Part shown: piece by piece, positions 35,127 through 43,127 of the stretch
Layout: the number at the start of each line of letters is the position of its first letter
Position numbering within the stretch: position 1 is the first letter of the stretch
Notes under the pieces: generated by a model
What the model was told of the DNA's origin: nothing
The model's database searches: none
The model's input: the letters and a program-made list of their open reading frames with translations, nothing else
Translations under genes and position numbers: made by a program
DNA from: Caldilineaceae bacterium bin5
GTDB taxonomy: Bacteria > Chloroflexota > Anaerolineae > Caldilineales > Caldilineaceae
Assembly: GCA_002238445.1 (NCBI GenBank)
Contig: MPML01000004.1
Span: 1 to 64,000, forward strand
Length of the DNA stretch: 64,000 bases
Direction of reading: 5' to 3'

Positions 35127-36527
35127 ATGTTGTCGAAAAAGTATTCGCGACGCGATATGCTCAAGTTGACCGGCGCGGCGGCCGGCGCAACTCTGATGGC
35201 AGCCTGTGTGGCGCCCCCGGCTACTGCGCCTGCCGGCGGTGAAGCCGAGCCGGCGATGGGCGCGATGCGCAAGACGGTACGCTGGTGGGATAACTATAAC
35301 GCCGAGCATCCAATTGGCTCCACGCTGATAGAGCAGGTTTTCCCCGTCTTTGAGAAAGAGAACCCCGGCTGGGACGTTGAGTTTACATTTGTCACCAACA
35401 CGGAGTTGGTGCCCAAGATGATCACATCCCGGATGGCCGGCGAGCCTGCCGACCTGTTTGCCAACTTTGCCGGCCGCGGCAGCCTGGCCCATGCCGGTTA
35501 CACGCTTCCACTTCAGGACTATGTGAAAGAGTGGGGCCTGTGGGACGACATGATCGATGGATTCCGCAACCTAAGCACCGTCGGCGGCGACTTGATTGGC
35601 TTCCCGGCCCTCTGCGGTACGAAGATGTATATCTACCGCAAAGACTTCTTCGATGAAGCCGGTCTAGACGCGGATAGCTTCCCGGACAACTGGGATGATC
35701 TTTTGGACGCCCAAATCAAGCTGACGCAGCACGACGGCGACGGCAATATCACCCGCGCGGGCATGCGGATGGGCAAGACGTGGGACTGGGAGCAGATGAC
35801 TGTTAACGCCTACCAGAATGGCGGCGGAGAATTCGACCAGAGTGATCCGCTGACCGGCAAATGCACGGTGAACGCGCCCGAGTTTGCCGAGGCATTTTCC
35901 TGGAACCTCGATTTGAAACGCGTCCACGGGATCAACCCGCTGGAGGGGCTGACGCTGCCGCCCGGTACCTGGGCGACGGTGGAAGGCTACACGGCGATGG
36001 AGATACAGGGGCCGTGGTGGGTGCCCAACATGCGGCTGCGCAAGCCGGAAAATGCCGACCTGATGGGGATCGGCGCGCCGATCGCCCGCAATTCAGGCGG
36101 CGAGCGTCTCGGGCTGGCGAATGCCAACCATATTATCAGCGTCTACACAGACAGTGAGGTTCAGGAGGCGGCGCTGGCGCTGCTGGAAGTCTATTCTCGT
36201 GCGGCGAGCCAGGAAGCTCTGCACAACGCAATCGACGCGGAAGGCTTGTTCCCGCAGTTCTTCCTCACAGCCTTCAGATCGATGAATGAGAATCTGGCGT
36301 GGCTACAGGACGAGCCGTTGGTCCGCGACACGGCCTTCCTCGAATATGCCGGTTCGGGCCGCGATGTCGGTTACGATCACGTCGGCTATCGTGAAATGGC
36401 GATCAACATCTGGAGCCCGTTCACGGAAATGGCGCTCTTTGGCCTGCGCGAGGACCAGGATGCGCTGGACAGCATGGCGAGCAAGGCGGACGGAATTACG
36501 AACCGGATCATGAGTACAGGCGCGTAA
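35127..36527 (+). CDS. Extracellular sugar-binding lipoprotein, SBP family 1 (466 aa)
   Basis: MalE/UgpB-type solute-binding protein. The N-terminus has a Tat-type motif (SRRDMLKLTG) and a lipobox (LMAAC). The mature protein starts with RWWDNYNAEHPIGSTLIEQV, followed by FEKENPGWDVEFTFV, typical of family 1 sugar binders. The ATG at 35127 is chosen for AAGGAG 12 bases upstream and the correct signal peptide; a longer in-frame ATG at 35040 would bury it. It is followed by two MalFG-type permeases, an Asp-box protein and a Gfo/Idh oxidoreductase. The sugar is not known. Confidence 0.9.
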   Translation: MLSKKYSRRDMLKLTGAAAGATLMAACVAPPATAPAGGEAEPAMGAMRKTVRWWDNYNAEHPIGSTLIEQVFPVFEKENPGWDVEFTFVTNTELVPKMITSRMAGEPADLFANFAGRGSLAHAGYTLPLQDYVKEWGLWDDMIDGFRNLSTVGGDLIGFPALCGTKMYIYRKDFFDEAGLDADSFPDNWDDLLDAQIKLTQHDGDGNITRAGMRMGKTWDWEQMTVNAYQNGGGEFDQSDPLTGKCTVNAPEFAEAFSWNLDLKRVHGINPLEGLTLPPGTWATVEGYTAMEIQGPWWVPNMRLRKPENADLMGIGAPIARNSGGERLGLANANHIISVYTDSEVQEAALALLEVYSRAASQEALHNAIDAEGLFPQFFLTAFRSMNENLAWLQDEPLVRDTAFLEYAGSGRDVGYDHVGYREMAINIWSPFTEMALFGLREDQDALDSMASKADGITNRIMSTGA

Positions 36528-36560
36528 GTTCAAGACGTAAACGGAAGTGAAAAGTGGCGA

Positions 36561-36598
36561 GTGAATAGTGGCTGGTTCAGTGACCATCCACTATTCAC
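36561..36598 (+). promoter_or_regulatory. Perfect inverted repeat between SBP and permease genes
   Basis: GTGAATAGTGG (36561-36571) pairs with CCACTATTCAC (36588-36598), an 11-bp perfect stem with a 16-base loop. A second near-copy of the right arm (CCACTATTCGC) follows 3 bases later, giving an alternative partner. No T run follows. The position matches the hairpin in the Opp-type operon, so an mRNA-processing or attenuation role is plausible. Confidence 0.55.
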
Positions 36599-36631
36599 GA
36601 ACCACTATTCGCTGGGGTAAAGGGGGCGCTC

Positions 36632-37546
36632 GTGGCTGTTGGCACGGCAAATCGATTTCAGGAGTTTCGGGCCGAGTTGCGCCGCAGCGAGGTCAGGTGG
36701 GCTTACGCTCTGATTCTACCTGCCGTTCTTCCCCTGTTGGTCTTTACGGTCCTGCCCGTCTTGGGGGCAATTGGCCTCAGTTTCACCAACTTTGACGCCT
36801 TCAGCGCCACGATGAGATGGACCGGCCCCTCCAACTATGGCCAGGCGTTTGACAATGAACTGTTTCGTATCACGATACGGAACACCTTACAATTTACGGT
36901 CGGATTCGTTCCCCTCTCTCTGGCGGTCGGTTTCACTGCCGCCATGTTGTTGAATCGCAGAATTCGCGGCATCTCCTTCCTGCGGGGAGCCTACTATCTG
37001 CCGGTTCTGACCTCGACGATCGCGATGGGCATCGCTTGGATGTGGCTTTTTCAGCCGCAAGTGGGGCTGGTCAGCCTGGTTCTGAAGCTCATGGGCGTTC
37101 AACCCAAAGATTGGCTCAACAGCCCGTTTACTGCCATGCAGGCCGTGATCGGGGTGGCAGTGTGGAAGGCGTTCGGCGGTACGATGCTCATCTACCTGGC
37201 CGGCTTGCAAGGTATTCCGGAGACGTACTACGACGCGGCCAAAGTAGATGGCTGCGGGCGCTGGCAGATGCTTCGGTTCATCACCTTTCCGCTGCTGCGA
37301 CCTGTCACTTTCTACCTTTTCATCATCGGCATGATCGACTCCCTACAGGTGTTTGACTTGGTGATGATCATGACCGAGGGCGGGCCTGCATTCCGCACCA
37401 CCACCATCGTTCACCAGATCTATCTCAACGCCTTTAAGTTTAATCAGATGGGCTACGCTTCAGCGATGGCTGTCCTGCTCTTCTTTGCAATTGCCATCCT
37501 TACCTATTTCAACTGGAAATTCTTTTCCTCATCGCTCGAATACTGA
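36632..37546 (+). CDS. ABC sugar transporter permease, MalF/UgpA type (304 aa)
   Basis: Six-helix permease: first helix YALILPAVLPLLVFTVLPVL, with the coupling-loop EAA motif in YYDAAKVDGCGRWQMLRFIT. The start is GTG at 36632 with AAGGGGG 5 bases upstream. It pairs with the MalG-type gene 74 bases downstream. Confidence 0.9.
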   Translation: MAVGTANRFQEFRAELRRSEVRWAYALILPAVLPLLVFTVLPVLGAIGLSFTNFDAFSATMRWTGPSNYGQAFDNELFRITIRNTLQFTVGFVPLSLAVGFTAAMLLNRRIRGISFLRGAYYLPVLTSTIAMGIAWMWLFQPQVGLVSLVLKLMGVQPKDWLNSPFTAMQAVIGVAVWKAFGGTMLIYLAGLQGIPETYYDAAKVDGCGRWQMLRFITFPLLRPVTFYLFIIGMIDSLQVFDLVMIMTEGGPAFRTTTIVHQIYLNAFKFNQMGYASAMAVLLFFAIAILTYFNWKFFSSSLEY

Positions 37547-37620
37547 GAGCCGGAAGCCTGTTGCAGGTGGCTGGCAGCCGTTAGCTTCCCATATCGCTGG
37601 CCACAAAGACCTCATCGCAA

Positions 37621-38544
37621 ATGGAACGGACACGAAATCTTCGACTTCCGCCGCGGCAAGAGTTGCTCTTTCAAACTCTGCTGATAGCTGGCATCGCTTT
37701 AGGGCTGGTGATCGCGGCTCTGCCCTTTCTGTGGATGGCCGTCAGCTCCTTGGGCACGGCGGGCCTGGTCATTCGCATGGGCTTCACCTGGGACATGTTC
37801 AATCCGCTCAACTGGAGCCTGGAACCCTATCTGATCGCCTGGAAGATGGCGGGCCTCAGCAAATATATCCAAACCACCACGATCTACGCGGTCACGGTGA
37901 CAGTTCTGGCGACAATTACATCTTCACTGGCCGGCTACGTCTTTGGCCGCCTGCGCTTCCCGGCGCGCGACTTTCTATTCGGCCTCGTTCTTGCCACGAT
38001 GATGATTCCCGGTTCAGTCACTTTTCTGCCACTCTTTATCCTCATGCTGCGTCTGCCGCTGTTGGGCGGCAACGACATTCTAGGCGCAGGGGGGCACGGC
38101 CTCTACAATAGCTATGCCGGCTTGATTCTGCCCAACATGGTCAGCGCCGGCTCCATTTTTCTCTTCCGCCAATTTTTTCGCACTCTACCTAAGGATCTGG
38201 AGGATGCCGCGCGAATCGACGGCTGCTCCGAACCGATGATCTGGTGGCGGGTGATTATGCCTCTGTCCGGCCCTGTCGTGACCGTGGTCGCCCTCTTTCA
38301 ATTTCAGGGCAGTTGGAACGCATTCATCTGGCCGCTGGTGATGTCCAGCTCCGAACGGCTGTACACGATATCGGTCGGGATGTATTCGCTGGCCTACGGC
38401 TCCGGTTCGCTGACTTCGATGGCTGAACTGTTCCAGTCGGTGCTGCTGGCCGGATCGGTGATGGCGGTGTTGCCGATTCTGGTTCTCTTTATTGCTTTCC
38501 AGCGTAAGTTTGTGCAGGGTATCGCGCTCACCGGCCTGAAGTAG
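37621..38544 (+). CDS. ABC sugar transporter permease, MalG/UgpE type (307 aa)
   Basis: Second permease of the Mal-type importer. The EAA loop is LEDAARIDGCSEPMIWWRVI, and it ends FQRKFVQGIALTGLK as MalG-like proteins do. The first helix is near residues 17-40. The ribosome site before the ATG at 37621 is weak. No MalK-type ATPase gene follows, so the ATPase is presumably encoded elsewhere and shared. The remnant permease tail at 19237-19417 belongs to the same subfamily. Confidence 0.9.
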   Translation: MERTRNLRLPPRQELLFQTLLIAGIALGLVIAALPFLWMAVSSLGTAGLVIRMGFTWDMFNPLNWSLEPYLIAWKMAGLSKYIQTTTIYAVTVTVLATITSSLAGYVFGRLRFPARDFLFGLVLATMMIPGSVTFLPLFILMLRLPLLGGNDILGAGGHGLYNSYAGLILPNMVSAGSIFLFRQFFRTLPKDLEDAARIDGCSEPMIWWRVIMPLSGPVVTVVALFQFQGSWNAFIWPLVMSSSERLYTISVGMYSLAYGSGSLTSMAELFQSVLLAGSVMAVLPILVLFIAFQRKFVQGIALTGLK

Positions 38545-38585
38545 ACTGGTATTTCTGCACTTTGCGCTGCCACACGGCGAAACCC

Positions 38586-39776
38586 ATGATGACAAAACAG
38601 ATACCGGCACCGGAGTTAGCCGAAGTCGAACACACGCTTGTCGACTATGCGCGCGATCGCTATGCCGGTCACCCGCGGCAGGGGGGTATCTTCGACTTCG
38701 GCGGCGGGGAGATTGCGGTCATCTACAATCGCGCGCCTAGTGCATACCGCCACCGCAACGATGTTCGGCATGGTTACGATGGATACCACGGCCGCGCGCA
38801 GATCATTCTGGCGCGCAGTTTTGACTACGGTGCAACCTGGGACCGCGCCAACGATGTTGTCATCTTCGACGAGAGCGCGTCGGTTGAGGCGCGTCGCGCC
38901 TATGTCCGGCAACTTGAAGTCTATCCAGGCCTTGAACGAGACTGGATTGATCTGACTGCGCCGGAGACGGCCATCTTTTTCGGACGCACCAACGCCGGGG
39001 AAGGATATCAGCCCGCCCTGCTCTGTTACGCGCTGCGCTCGCCCGATCGGGGCCGTACCTGGGAAGAGGTCCCAACGCCTGTGCAGCCGCCCGCCGGGCA
39101 TGGCATGGTGCATAAAGACGGACATCCGCTTGTTCAGATGCCGGACGGGACACAGCTGGCGGCGATGTCGGTTGGCCTGCCCACCGGGGGCGTGGAGCTG
39201 TATGGCAGCGACGACAATGGGCTCAGCTGGGAACCGCTTGCGCGCATCTGTGACGATCCGACCGGGGACGGTCGGCCCACGTACGCCGGTCTGCTGCGCC
39301 TGCCATCGGGCCGTCTGCAATGTTACACCCTCAACATCGACGGGCTGCGTGACGCGATCCAGATGAACTATTCGGATGACGGCGGCTACTCCTGGTCGCG
39401 GCCGGAACCGATTGTTCGTTGGGGCCGGTCGCCTTGGGCCAAGCGCGCGCGGGAGAGGAGGGGCACCATGTGGGAGGCCGGCAAGTACTATCGTTCGCCG
39501 TGGCCGATGCAGCTGGCCGATGGCCGCATTCTCGTCCTCTTCGGCCGCCGCAAACCTCCACATGGGATCGGTCTAATCGTCAGCGACGACGAGGGCGAGA
39601 CCTGGAGCGACGAGCAGATACTCCGCGACGACAGTCCGATCAGGGATTTGGGATATCCGGTAGCGACGGAGGTGGAGCCGGGCCGCATTTTCACGGCCTA
39701 CTACTTTACGATGGACGACGGCAACGGCTTCGGCGGCACGCGCTACATCGCCGGTTCCACATTTTTTCTCAAATAG
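38586..39776 (+). CDS. Sialidase-like Asp-box protein (396 aa)
   Basis: Asp boxes SFDYGATW, SPDRGRTW, SDDNGLSW, SDDGGYSW and SDDEGETW, five in all, fill a sialidase-like propeller. No signal peptide and no FRIP motif are seen. RHRNDVRHGYDGYHGRAQII near the N-terminus is rich in His and Arg and may carry ligand-binding residues. The start is one of two overlapping ATGs (38586, 38589) with only a weak ribosome site. It sits directly after the Mal-type permeases, so it probably acts on the imported sugar in the cytoplasm. Confidence 0.75.
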   Translation: MMTKQIPAPELAEVEHTLVDYARDRYAGHPRQGGIFDFGGGEIAVIYNRAPSAYRHRNDVRHGYDGYHGRAQIILARSFDYGATWDRANDVVIFDESASVEARRAYVRQLEVYPGLERDWIDLTAPETAIFFGRTNAGEGYQPALLCYALRSPDRGRTWEEVPTPVQPPAGHGMVHKDGHPLVQMPDGTQLAAMSVGLPTGGVELYGSDDNGLSWEPLARICDDPTGDGRPTYAGLLRLPSGRLQCYTLNIDGLRDAIQMNYSDDGGYSWSRPEPIVRWGRSPWAKRARERRGTMWEAGKYYRSPWPMQLADGRILVLFGRRKPPHGIGLIVSDDEGETWSDEQILRDDSPIRDLGYPVATEVEPGRIFTAYYFTMDDGNGFGGTRYIAGSTFFLK

Positions 39777-39809
39777 GGCGGTCACGCAGATTAAGGATCG
39801 TCTGGCTCA

Positions 39810-39832
39810 GCCCGCCCAATGCGGGCGTTCTT
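39810..39832 (+). terminator. Possible weak terminator hairpin
   Basis: GCCCGC (39810-39815), a 5-base loop and GCGGGC (39821-39826) are followed by GTTCTT. It lies between the Asp-box gene and the oxidoreductase gene and may reduce read-through. Confidence 0.3.
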
Positions 39833-39861
39833 AGCGGCCATTGAATTGGGAGGCAAGGACT

Positions 39862-40854
39862 ATGACTGACTCGATCAATATGGCGCTGATTGGTTGCGGA
39901 GGGATGGGGCGTAGCCATATGCGCAGAGCCCGCGACCTGCCGGAGTTGAACTTCGCGGCCTATGTCGATGTCCTTGAGGAGGCTGCCGCCGGCGCCTGCG
40001 AGGAGTTCGGCGGTAGGTACCATACGACTGACGTCGAAACCGTGTGGGATGACGATGAAATTGACGCCGTGCTGATCGCCACCCATCATGATTCGCACAC
40101 GCCTTTTGCGACCCAGGCGGCTGCAGCTGGCAAGCATATCTTTCTCGAGAAACCGATGGCGCTTACAATCGAGGAGTGCCTGGAAATCGAGGAAGCGGTC
40201 GCCAAAGCGGGCGTCAAACTGATGATGGGCTTCAAGTTTCGCTTCGCCCCGCTGGTCGCCAAGGTGAAGGAAGTTATTCCGACGCCCTTGGTGACGGTGG
40301 GCCAGAGCCTGCATGCCAACATGAGAGGCTGGGCATTGACCCCGGAGCGCGGCGGCGGCCCTGTGCTCTCAAACGGCTGTCATGCCTTTGACCTGGTCTA
40401 CTGGCTCAATGAATCTGAGCCGGTTCTCATCAGCGCGGCCGGCGGCGCGTTGACCCACCCGGAAATTGGGCTGGTCGACAACGCCGCGGTCTCGGTGCAG
40501 TTTGAAAACGGCAGCATCGCGTCGATCATTGCCGGCGACAGCGGCGATGCCCGATATACGTCCAAGTTTTTTTTCGAGGTTTTAGACGGCCAGCGCACGG
40601 CGACGCTTCACGACCGCTGCCATAAGGTAACCTTTGGCGGCTGCGAAATTGATTCGTTGTCTGTGGAAGAGTTGCCGCCCCCTGCGCCTTCCGACCCGGA
40701 GGGAACGCAAGGTGAGCTGCAGGCCTGGGCCAGGTGTTTGCTCGACGGTACCGAGCCGCCGGTTGGCCCACGCGACGGGACGCGCGCGACTGCGATGGTG
40801 CTCAAGGCCTTCGAGGCTATCCGCAGCGGCAAGACGCAGGAGTTGCGGTTGTGA
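39862..40854 (+). CDS. Gfo/Idh/MocA family oxidoreductase (330 aa)
   Basis: NAD(P)-dependent sugar oxidoreductase. The N-terminal Rossmann motif is LIGCGGMGRSH, the EKP motif (LEKPMAL) carries the conserved Lys, and GGGPVLSNGCHAFDLVYW holds the His/Asp of the active-site region. GGAGG lies 8 bases before the ATG at 39862; the longer in-frame start (39841) is not supported. It ends the Mal-type operon and probably oxidises the imported sugar, its derivative or an inositol-like compound. Confidence 0.87.
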   Translation: MTDSINMALIGCGGMGRSHMRRARDLPELNFAAYVDVLEEAAAGACEEFGGRYHTTDVETVWDDDEIDAVLIATHHDSHTPFATQAAAAGKHIFLEKPMALTIEECLEIEEAVAKAGVKLMMGFKFRFAPLVAKVKEVIPTPLVTVGQSLHANMRGWALTPERGGGPVLSNGCHAFDLVYWLNESEPVLISAAGGALTHPEIGLVDNAAVSVQFENGSIASIIAGDSGDARYTSKFFFEVLDGQRTATLHDRCHKVTFGGCEIDSLSVEELPPPAPSDPEGTQGELQAWARCLLDGTEPPVGPRDGTRATAMVLKAFEAIRSGKTQELRL

Positions 40855-41087
40855 GGCTCATCTCTGTGTGACAGATCGCCAAATTGAAGGACTCTGCTAG
40901 TGAGGGAGTCATACGCGCGCATTCATCTTGGACTTCGCCCGCGCCGATTGGTGGCATAGTGAATAATATGCGCGTAATCTGAGAACATTAGCGACGGACA
41001 TTGGAAAGTTTCGTCTGGTAAAGGGTGTTGGAAAGACGCCCCGGCTTATTCAACAGGCTATTGAAAGAGCCGCGGCGCTGCCGCAAA

Positions 41088-41291
41088 ATGGAGCAAGATA
41101 GGTTTACCCGTTTTCTACTGGCCGAACTGGATTCGGAGGCGCGCTGGGCCGAGCTATTCAGCCGCCCCGAGTCGGAGGAACTGCTGGAGAAAATGGCTGA
41201 TGAGACTTTGTCCCTTCGTCGGCATGAGACACTCAAGAATCCGTATGGGGGCCTTGCCGACGGCAAGCCTTTCCTTTCCCAATCCGAGTAG
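41088..41291 (+). CDS. Small hypothetical protein (67 aa)
   Basis: Charged helical protein: FTRFLLAELDSEARWAELF, then ESEELLEKMADETLS. I do not recognise it. The ATG at 41088 has only a weak AAAGAG-type site 20 bases away. A second protein-like open frame without a standard start codon runs 40967-41101 (LATDIGKFRLVKG, RLIQQAIERAAAL) and overlaps its first codons. The pair could be a small toxin-antitoxin-like unit or a decayed gene. No regulatory palindrome was found. Confidence 0.4.
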   Translation: MEQDRFTRFLLAELDSEARWAELFSRPESEELLEKMADETLSLRRHETLKNPYGGLADGKPFLSQSE

Positions 41292-41390
41292 CGTGGAGTG
41301 GCGCGTAAAGAAAGGTCCTCCCTGTATACGAGTGAACCCTCTAGCTCTCGTGCCTGAAACGCTTCGGTTTTCCCAATCGCGGGTCCCCGC

Positions 41391-41705
41391 TTACTCAAAT
41401 AATATCGTCACCAACACGGCGCACTCTTCTTCCGCCTCCAGAGAGTGCATCGCGCCTCCCTCCAAGTAGAGCCACGATCCTGGAACCAGCGCTCGCGGCT
41501 CATCCTCAACAAAGAATGTGCAGCGACCACTGAGGCAATGCACCGTAATAGGTCCGTCAACTTTATGCGGCGGAATCTTCTTGCCAGGAGTGAGATAGAC
41601 TCGAATCGCCTCGAATGCGCTCTCTTTGACGACGGCAGTGGAAGCTGACTCGCCAAAGGTGTTGAGGTCGATTACTTTCCCGGGTACTGCATGCTCTATA
41701 GCCAT
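41391..41705 (-). CDS. Cupin-domain protein (104 aa)
   Basis: Single small beta-barrel. GKKIPPHKVDGPITVHCLSG is the first cupin motif and LVPGSWLYLEGGAMHSLEA the second; His in PPHK, HCLSG and MHSLEA could bind metal. The ATG at 41705 has AGGAG 10 bases upstream. The product begins only 20 bases after the gcvT stop on the same strand, so the two are probably cotranscribed. It may be a sensor or a small-molecule-binding protein. Confidence 0.78.
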   Translation of the reverse strand: MAIEHAVPGKVIDLNTFGESASTAVVKESAFEAIRVYLTPGKKIPPHKVDGPITVHCLSGRCTFFVEDEPRALVPGSWLYLEGGAMHSLEAEEECAVLVTILFE

Positions 41706-41725
41706 TTGGCTAATTCTCCTCAGGG

Positions 41726-42817
41726 TTAACGAGACGCCTTGTAGAATGGTCGTCTGCATATTTGCGCTCTGCGCGGCCTGCCGCGGATTACGATGTGGAT
41801 CTCCGAACCGATGCGGTGCATGCCGCGCGGCAGGTAGCCAAGGCCGATAAACTTGTCCAGGGTCGGGCTTTTCATGCCGGTGGTTACGTGGCCAACCACC
41901 TTTCCCTCGGCACCGATGATGCCGTGATTCTCTCTGGGAACGGCCTTTTCTATCATTTCAAAGGCGACCAGGAACCGGTCGTTGCCCTCCAGCTTCACTT
42001 TCAGCAGCGCGTTACGCCCCAGGAAGGACGGTTTCTGCAGGTCGACGACCCAGCCGAGCCGCGCTTCGTAGGGGTTGATTGAGGCGTCAATTTCGTGGCC
42101 GTAAAGCGACATGCAGGCTTCAAAACGCAAGCTATCGCGGGCGGCAAGGCCGCAAGGCAGTAGACCGTCCGTCGCGCCCGCCGTCAGCAGCGCATCCCAG
42201 AAAGATACCGCCTTGTCCGGAGGCAGATAGAGTTCGAAACCGTCTTCACCCGTATAGCCCGTGCGGCCCAGGAGCATCTCGACGCCACCGACTTCTGTTT
42301 GCAGCGCTGAGCGGGGCGGCGCGGCAGCCAGGTCGGCAGCGCTCATCCTGTCCAGGATCGCGACTGCCCTGGGGCCTTGCACGGCCAGCATGTAGGTCTC
42401 GTCCGATATATCGGTCAATTCAACCCGATACCCATGGGTGAAGCTCTGCAACCAGGTGAAATCTTTTTCGCGGTTGGCGGCGTTGACGACGATGAGCCAT
42501 TTCTCCGGTAAACGGTAGATGAAAATGTCGTCGACGATCGTGCCGTCTTCGTAGCAGAGCAGGCTGTAACGGGCTTCCCATTCGGACATGGTAGCAACGT
42601 CCGCCACCTGCACATATTGAAGAAAGGGCAGGGCATCCTCACCGCTGAGCGCAAACTGCCCCATATGGTCAATGTCGAACACCCCGGCGGCCGTGCGCAC
42701 GCTTCGATGCTCGGCACTGGGGCCGGCTGTGTATTGCACGGGCAGTTCGTAGCCGGCGAACGGCACCATGCGTCCGCCCAAGTTTACATGTCGTTCATAA
42801 AGTCGAGTACGTTTCAT
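41726..42817 (-). CDS. gcvT: Glycine cleavage system aminomethyltransferase (T-protein)
   Basis: Transfers the aminomethyl carbon of glycine from lipoylated H-protein to tetrahydrofolate. Family features run in order: [87 protein letters not shown], and a C-terminal barrel ending RRPFYK. The 363-aa length is normal. The ATG is preceded by GGAG. The H and P genes are not in the window. No clear promoter was found for it in the divergent gap. Confidence 0.93.
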   Translation of the reverse strand: MKRTRLYERHVNLGGRMVPFAGYELPVQYTAGPSAEHRSVRTAAGVFDIDHMGQFALSGEDALPFLQYVQVADVATMSEWEARYSLLCYEDGTIVDDIFIYRLPEKWLIVVNAANREKDFTWLQSFTHGYRVELTDISDETYMLAVQGPRAVAILDRMSAADLAAAPPRSALQTEVGGVEMLLGRTGYTGEDGFELYLPPDKAVSFWDALLTAGATDGLLPCGLAARDSLRFEACMSLYGHEIDASINPYEARLGWVVDLQKPSFLGRNALLKVKLEGNDRFLVAFEMIEKAVPRENHGIIGAEGKVVGHVTTGMKSPTLDKFIGLGYLPRGMHRIGSEIHIVIRGRPRRAQICRRPFYKASR

Positions 42818-42997
42818 TGCCTAGCGTCTCCAACGTCGCACCACCTCGCGCGCGATACATGCTGCACTTTCAAAACCGATAATACAACAAGGCGACTAGG
42901 AATTGGCAAATATTTGCAGGGCTTGCCGTCGCGCTGGTAACGGTACGAAAGTTGTGACAGCCAGCCCTGTCGGTGAATGGACGTAACTGGCGGCGCG

Positions 42998-43025
42998 TTG
43001 ACAATCAATGACTGTCCGTTATATT
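42998..43025 (+). promoter_or_regulatory. Strong sigma70-like promoter of the propeller-ATPase gene
   Basis: TTGACA (42998-43003) and TATATT (43020-43025) are 16 bases apart. Transcription would begin near 43032, so the ORF extension starting at 43008 is untranslated and ATG 43128 is the start. The leader of about 95 bases consists largely of the family B repeat. Confidence 0.6.
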
Positions 43026-43028
43026 CTG

Positions 43029-43104
43029 AAAACTGCAGTGACCAGTGATCTGTTGCCAGGTGACGCGGGCTGCGACCGGTATATTCGACCACTGGCCACT
43101 TGCC
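43029..43104 (+). repeat. Intergenic repeat, family B copy
   Basis: It begins AAACTGCAGTGACCAGT and ends GACCACTGGCCACTTGCC, the same ends and order as 13847-13928. It occupies the leader of the propeller-ATPase mRNA. Confidence 0.45.
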
Positions 43105-43127
43105 AATGGTGTTTCGCACGAAGTGCC

